Shown: positions 30,498 through 34,871 of the stretch, one piece after another
Numbering within the stretch: the first letter of the stretch is position 1
How the letters are laid out: every line of letters starts with the position of its first letter
NCBI GenBank assembly: GCA_017463145.1
Contig: JAFTPR010000006.1
Span: 1 to 34,871 of the forward strand
DNA from: Clostridia bacterium
GTDB lineage: Bacteria; Bacillota; Clostridia; Christensenellales; Borkfalkiaceae
DNA: 34,871 nucleotides
Direction of reading: 5' to 3'
Program-made: the position numbers and the translations under genes
The notes under the pieces: model-generated
The model's database searches: none
Told to the model about the DNA's origin: nothing
The model's input: only the letters and a program-made list of their open reading frames with translations

Positions 30498-33029
30498 TTA
30501 AAAGCCTTGTTCCGTACGATTAATAATATCATCCTGCAACGAGCGGGAAAGGGTTGTAAACAACGCGCTGTAACCTGCTACGCGCACGACAAGCGTTTTG
30601 TATTTTTCCGGGTTCTGTTGCGCATCCAAAAGCGTTTCTCTTGTGACAACGTTGAATTGCACGTGCATACCTTTTTGATCGAAATAGGAGCGAATAAGCG
30701 CAACGAATTTCGACAATCCCGACATACCCGCCAATGCGGAAGGATGGAATTTTTGGTTGAGCAACGTGCCGTTGGAAGCTACGCCCTGTTCGAGCTTCGC
30801 TACCGAATTTGCCGTAGCCGTAGGACCTTTTACGTCCCTGCCCGAGGCAGGACCGATACCGTCCGCGAGCGGCGTGAATGCAAGTCTACCGTCGGGCGTT
30901 GCGCCCGTCTGTCCGCCCAAAGGTACGTTTGCCGATACAGGATACAGCCCTGCTTGGAACACACCCTTGCGGGGGTTTTTATATTTTTCGACTTCTTTTG
31001 TATACGAGTTGGCAACCGCTCTTGCAAACATATCCACCTCGTAAATATCGTTGCCGTATTTAGGACACGTTTCCTCAATCAAGCGCTTAATCTCGCGGTA
31101 TCTTGCCTTTTTCGTTTCGTCGATACCGTTTGCCATAGTCACTTCCTCGTAAATTGCGCGAATGACCGCATCCGTAATCTCGATACCCTGTTCGGCAAGC
31201 TTGCAAGCGATTTCGCTTGTGATACGCTCTGCCGCCGCGCCCTGCACGCCGTAACCGAAGTTTGCATCCATAGCCGCCTTGAACTCGGACATGGTTACCT
31301 TCTTTTCGTCGAATACGAGCTGTTTAATAGCCAAAAGTCCGTCCGTATTATTGGCAATACCAAACCCTTGCGGACCTGTAAAATTATAAATTGCGCCGCC
31401 CTCTTGCAAGGCTTTGCCTCTGCCGATACAGTCCTCTACCATACACGATTGGAAAGGAAGCGGGCAACGGGTGGCATGCGCCGTATCAATTGCATTGTTT
31501 GCATTGACGAGCAACTTGATGAAATACGCCTGTTGCGTTTTATATGCCTCGAATACTTCCTCGAACGTTTGCATTTGTGTAACGTCGCCCGTATCCGGTC
31601 CGATTTGAACACCCTTATCTACCCCGCGGGAGAATACAAGCTCTAACGGGCGGCACATATTGAAGAACGCCGCGTCGTGCCAACCGTCCGTTTTACCGCC
31701 CTTTTGCGGCTCTACGCAACCGATAATACAGTAATCTCTTGCATCTTCCAACGTTACGCCTCTTGCCATAATGGAAGGAATGATGATTTCGTCGTTATAG
31801 TAAGCGGGAAGTCCTGTGCCAAGACGTGTGAGCGCCGCCGCTTTGATCAGCAAACTTTCGGGCGAACCGTTCCATACGCGAATGGAAATGGAGGGTTGCG
31901 GCAGGGGTACGTGCATAGATGCTTCCAAGCACATATACGAAAGATCGTTCGTTGCGTCCATACCGTGTACGTCTTGACCGCCGACAATCAGGTTTTGGAA
32001 CATACCGTAGCCCGCAAATCCGTCCGCTGAACCTGCGTCGCGAACCTTGTTGATGTCGTTGAGTTTTACCCAAATACAATCGATAAGTTCTTGCGCTTGC
32101 TCTTTGGTAATCTTGCCCGCTTCCATATCCTTTTTGTAATACGGGTACATGTATTGATCGAATCTACCGGGAGAAATGGAGTGCCCGCTTGATTCCACTT
32201 GCAACAAAAGCTGTATAAACCAGAACGATTGACAAGCCTCGTAGAAAGAGGTTGCAGGGTGTTCGGGCACGTGCAAGCAGTTGGTAGCGATTTGTTCCAA
32301 CTCTGCTTTACGCGTTTCGTCCGTTTCCTTTTTTGCCATTTCACGGGCGAGCTTGGCGTATCTTCTTGCGTACAGAACGACTGCTTCGCAGCTTTCGATT
32401 ACCGCCGTTAAGAAATTGTGACGGCGAACGTATTCGGGACAGCTTACGTCCAATTTGTCAAGCGCTGCTTGCGCCTCTGCCATAATACCGCGATAACCCA
32501 GCCTCAACACCTTTTCGTAGTTGACGTTGACGTGACCGATACCGTTATAGAAATAATTGCCGGGCGTAAACATACCGTGCGTAACGAATGCTTCGTATGC
32601 CGCAGGCGCCATATTGGACTTTGCAAGGTCGCTACACGTCTTGCCTTTCCAATACGGATACGCTTGTTTAAGCGCCGATTTTGTATTTTCGCTGATATAG
32701 AAAGGATCTGCCGCGCGGGTTGCTACCGTGTCAAATTCCGCTTCCAACCATTCATAAGAATATTCGGGAAAGACTTGACAGCCACGGGGAGCTTTTGTTG
32801 CGCTGCCGACAATCAGCTCGTTCTCACGAATAACAATGGGAATATTTTCCAAAATGTGCGCAAATGCCGCGCTTCTGCGAAGCATAATGGGCAACGCCTC
32901 CGTCTGCTTATAGCTTTCCGTGACGAGAACGCCGCGTTCCGCTTCTATTTCGGGCATTTTTGCGTACAATGCGTTGATGAGCTTTTCTATTCTTGCGCTT
33001 TTTTCAATGACAAATTTGATATTTTCCAT
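30498..33029 (-). CDS. glycyl radical diol dehydratase (probable 1,2-propanediol dehydratase)
   Basis: An 843-residue glycyl radical enzyme. The radical glycine is G819 in VRVAGYSA; the thiyl cysteine is C438 in IIGCVEPQ, with the base E440. H166, H283, S284 and D452 (in GWHDAAFFN) fall where glycerol dehydratase has His164, His281, Ser282 and Asp447, with constant offsets of +2 and then +5. Choline lyase has other residues around WHDAAFFN. The enzyme would therefore dehydrate 1,2-propanediol to propionaldehyde, or glycerol to 3-hydroxypropionaldehyde, without B12, inside the compartment. It is about 55 residues longer than glycerol dehydratase, between C438 and G819. No N-terminal targeting extension is evident. 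No clear Shine-Dalgarno stands before the ATG; the shell gene ends 14 bases upstream. Confidence 0.92.
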   Translation of the reverse strand: MENIKFVIEKSARIEKLINALYAKMPEIEAERGVLVTESYKQTEALPIMLRRSAAFAHILENIPIVIRENELIVGSATKAPRGCQVFPEYSYEWLEAEFDTVATRAADPFYISENTKSALKQAYPYWKGKTCSDLAKSNMAPAAYEAFVTHGMFTPGNYFYNGIGHVNVNYEKVLRLGYRGIMAEAQAALDKLDVSCPEYVRRHNFLTAVIESCEAVVLYARRYAKLAREMAKKETDETRKAELEQIATNCLHVPEHPATSFYEACQSFWFIQLLLQVESSGHSISPGRFDQYMYPYYKKDMEAGKITKEQAQELIDCIWVKLNDINKVRDAGSADGFAGYGMFQNLIVGGQDVHGMDATNDLSYMCLEASMHVPLPQPSISIRVWNGSPESLLIKAAALTRLGTGLPAYYNDEIIIPSIMARGVTLEDARDYCIIGCVEPQKGGKTDGWHDAAFFNMCRPLELVFSRGVDKGVQIGPDTGDVTQMQTFEEVFEAYKTQQAYFIKLLVNANNAIDTAHATRCPLPFQSCMVEDCIGRGKALQEGGAIYNFTGPQGFGIANNTDGLLAIKQLVFDEKKVTMSEFKAAMDANFGYGVQGAAAERITSEIACKLAEQGIEITDAVIRAIYEEVTMANGIDETKKARYREIKRLIEETCPKYGNDIYEVDMFARAVANSYTKEVEKYKNPRKGVFQAGLYPVSANVPLGGQTGATPDGRLAFTPLADGIGPASGRDVKGPTATANSVAKLEQGVASNGTLLNQKFHPSALAGMSGLSKFVALIRSYFDQKGMHVQFNVVTRETLLDAQQNPEKYKTLVVRVAGYSALFTTLSRSLQDDIINRTEQGF

Positions 33030-33043
33030 AACTATTTACCGTT

Positions 33044-33589
33044 TTATAATTGTTCCCAAAGCTCTGCGTGCGGTGCGGGAATGATTGCCGTAGAGGAAAG
33101 TTGCGCGCTCTGTTTTGCGTAATTTGCGCCCGCTTCGACTGCCGCCGTTACGTCGCCTACCTCGCCCGTAATCATAACCACGCCTTTACCGCCAAGACCG
33201 CGAGAAACGCGCAAATCGTATATTTCAACCTTTGCCGTTTTCACCGCAATATCCGCCGCTTTGATAGACGTTGCCGCCGAGAACGTTTCGATCATTCCGA
33301 GAGAACCACTCTTATTGCCCGTTTGCGTACCAAACAGCGCAGAAATGACTTGCTCGTCAATACGACCCATAACGGAAGAATCGATTACGTAACCGTCAAA
33401 CTTCGAGAGAACGTGGTCTACCGAAGCGGTGACATTGGAGATAGAACCCGTTAAAATAATCTCGTATTTACCAGGACACGAGGGGTGCGCCGATACCATT
33501 TGCACGCCTGCGCTTTTGAGCGCCGCATCCGTTGCTTCCACGCCTTTGGGGATACTTTTCAATTCTATTACGCCTACTGCCTTATACAT
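33044..33589 (-). CDS. pduT: PduT-like tandem-domain BMC shell protein
   Basis: A 181-residue protein with two BMC domains (about 1-90 and 95-175), forming pseudohexameric trimers. It runs parallel to Salmonella PduT almost throughout, for example ELKSIPKGVEATDAALKSAG at the start and SSTAIIPAPHAELWEQL at the end. C38, in PSCPGK, matches PduT Cys38, which holds a 4Fe-4S cluster in the central pore. It probably passes electrons across the shell with the PduS-like protein. The ATG overlaps the PduS stop by eight bases. Confidence 0.95.
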   Translation of the reverse strand: MYKAVGVIELKSIPKGVEATDAALKSAGVQMVSAHPSCPGKYEIILTGSISNVTASVDHVLSKFDGYVIDSSVMGRIDEQVISALFGTQTGNKSGSLGMIETFSAATSIKAADIAVKTAKVEIYDLRVSRGLGGKGVVMITGEVGDVTAAVEAGANYAKQSAQLSSTAIIPAPHAELWEQL

Positions 33590-34871
33590 TGTAATTTACC
33601 TTATCTATAATAATCTTATTGTTCGTATCTACCGTTACCCGACCCGAAATGCTTGCGTATTGCGGGAGGGAAAGTCCGTTTGCGCTTTCGGCGATCTTGT
33701 CGCCCCTTTGCACCTCGTCACCGTCTTTGACGAGCGCAACGCTCGGCGCGCCGATATGTTGACTCAAATAGATTTCTACGCGGTCGAAATCTGTTCTTTC
33801 GCCTACGTATTTGGCTACCTTATCGAATTTTTGGACGCCTAAAACGCTTGCCCAACGATCGGAAGGAACCATACGGTATTCCCGTTCCGCTTGCGGGAAT
33901 ACTTCCTCTTTGCCGACGTAGCGGAGCTTGTTTTTCGCCAACAACGCTTTATACTCGTTGATGACTGCGCGGGGGGAAATCCCTTGACAGTAAGCGAGCG
34001 TTTCGCAAAGTCCGCAACCGCAACAAAGTGTTGCCGAAAGAACCATTTGCGGAGAAAGCGTGACGGGCGATTTCGCCGTACGTACCATTTTATGCGGTTC
34101 AAGCGGGTAGCCAAGGAGATGTCTTGGACACATATCCGTACAACGGGTACATTGGCAACATGCCGTTTCCGCGCGGGCAATCGATTTTTTACCGTCGAGG
34201 TATTTACTTTCAATCGCAGGCGTGGTATCAGGCAAAATCAAAAGCGATTTCGTCGTTTTTGTGACGACTGCCGTAGCAGGATCAATCACCTTGCCCATAG
34301 ACGGTCCGCCGTCGAGTACCGTGTGATAGGCAGGCACTTCAATTCCGTATTTGGCAAACAGGTCGGAAACGGGCGTACCGATAGGCACGCGCACGACGAA
34401 CGGTTCGTCGATATTACCCGCCACGGTAAGCCATTTCATTGTAACTTTACCCGAGAATTTCACGGCGACAGCTACGTTGTATACCGTTTCCACGTTATAT
34501 ACTATCACGTTTTGCGTGATCGGGAGATTCCCCGGAATGACCACTCTGCCCGTCGCTTGATAGATGAGAGAGATTTCGTCGCCCATAGGGTATACGTTAG
34601 GTAATATTTTGACGTATATCTTATCGGCAAGGCGTTGCCCTTCCGTCCATTTCAAGCGGTTTGCCGTGTGCTCCTTTACGCATAACAGCGTACGGGGAAT
34701 ACGCGCGTACTCTGCTACCGCTTGAATACCCGCAAGCACCATTGGCAATTCTTTTTGTAAAAGGATTAAGTCGGTATACAACAGCGGTTCACATTCCGCG
34801 CCGTTGATCAGGAGCGTATCCACTCCCTCTGCCAGCTTGGCGTACGAGGGAAACCCCGCGCCGCCCGCGCC
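33582..34871 (-). CDS. pduS: PduS-like (RnfC-type) electron-transfer flavoprotein, N-terminus cut
   Basis: A 429-residue C-terminal part of a PduS/RnfC-like protein, open to the window edge. The first visible residues GAGGAGFPSYAKL belong to the FMN/NADH-binding Gly-rich region, so only a few tens of residues are missing. VDTLLINGAECEPLL follows, then an SLBB-like region, and two ferredoxin-type Cys clusters at roughly 34127-34165 (CCQCTRCTDMCP) and 33987-34035 (CCGCGLCETLAYC). A C-terminal beta-rich, lipoyl-like domain ends the protein. In the Pdu system PduS is a cobalamin reductase; here the main enzyme needs no B12, so a role in NADH recycling or redox supply through PduT is more plausible. 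Confidence 0.92.
   Translation of the reverse strand, partial: GAGGAGFPSYAKLAEGVDTLLINGAECEPLLYTDLILLQKELPMVLAGIQAVAEYARIPRTLLCVKEHTANRLKWTEGQRLADKIYVKILPNVYPMGDEISLIYQATGRVVIPGNLPITQNVIVYNVETVYNVAVAVKFSGKVTMKWLTVAGNIDEPFVVRVPIGTPVSDLFAKYGIEVPAYHTVLDGGPSMGKVIDPATAVVTKTTKSLLILPDTTPAIESKYLDGKKSIARAETACCQCTRCTDMCPRHLLGYPLEPHKMVRTAKSPVTLSPQMVLSATLCCGCGLCETLAYCQGISPRAVINEYKALLAKNKLRYVGKEEVFPQAEREYRMVPSDRWASVLGVQKFDKVAKYVGERTDFDRVEIYLSQHIGAPSVALVKDGDEVQRGDKIAESANGLSLPQYASISGRVTVDTNNKIIIDKVNYNV

Noticed and set aside
30354..31646. 430-codon open frame on the plus strand
   Set aside because: It lies antisense to the glycyl radical enzyme, begins inside the palindromic repeat, is Arg/Cys-rich and resembles no protein; a shadow frame.

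Overview
The window looks like chromosomal DNA of an anaerobic Clostridia-type firmicute of middling GC (judged by eye). The grounds are a Sua5–YwlE–RpiB–Upp cluster, a DnaD-domain protein, type III glutamine synthetase, OadB/OadG sodium-pump subunits, 2-hydroxyacyl-CoA dehydratase/activase proteins, a clostridial pair of DNA-repair-like proteins (radical SAM plus DUF4130), sigma-A promoters close to TTGACA-17-TATAAT, and GGAGG ribosome sites. The genus cannot be named from this.

Region 1 (1-11610, all minus strand) is a tightly packed housekeeping run, read right to left: a degenerate alpha/beta hydrolase, DUF951, signal peptidase I, DegV, a small membrane protein, an ACT-domain protein and its PFL/DUF711 partner, oligoendopeptidase F, replicative helicase DnaB, Sua5, a YwlE-like phosphatase, RpiB and Upp (cut by the window edge). 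DnaB carries an acidic tail that ends like the SSB tip.

Region 2 (11611-20092) is a mosaic of short units, most with a clear promoter and terminator: a DnaD-like protein with a zinc-type tail, tRNA-Ser(GGA), OadB/OadG, a membrane protein, a PlsC-like acyltransferase, PnuC with a structured leader, and the radical SAM/DUF4130 pair, whose mRNA appears leaderless.

Region 3 (20093-27405) holds a split 2-hydroxyacyl-CoA dehydratase/activase system (minus) divergent from glutamine synthetase III and ammonia-dependent NAD synthetase (plus). Phased A-tracts lie between the two promoters.

Region 4 (27486-34871, minus, entering from the right edge) is the promoter-distal part of a glycyl-radical-enzyme bacterial microcompartment (GRM) operon: PduS-like electron-transfer protein (partial), PduT-like trimeric shell protein, a diol-dehydratase-type glycyl radical enzyme, its activase, a PduU/EutS shell protein, an EutP/PduV GTPase, a ParA/McdA-type ATPase and a small Lys/Ala/Pro-rich protein. 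An 82-bp palindromic element, duplicated almost perfectly, sits between enzyme and activase. I read the last three genes as a candidate positioning module for the microcompartment. This is the most interesting part of the window: ParA and the small basic protein would act like McdA/McdB of carboxysomes, and the GTPase and the small protein share a basic tail ending in aromatic-Leu-Leu. The shell pentamer, standard hexamers, aldehyde dehydrogenase and phosphotransacylase are not in view and would be expected beyond the right edge.
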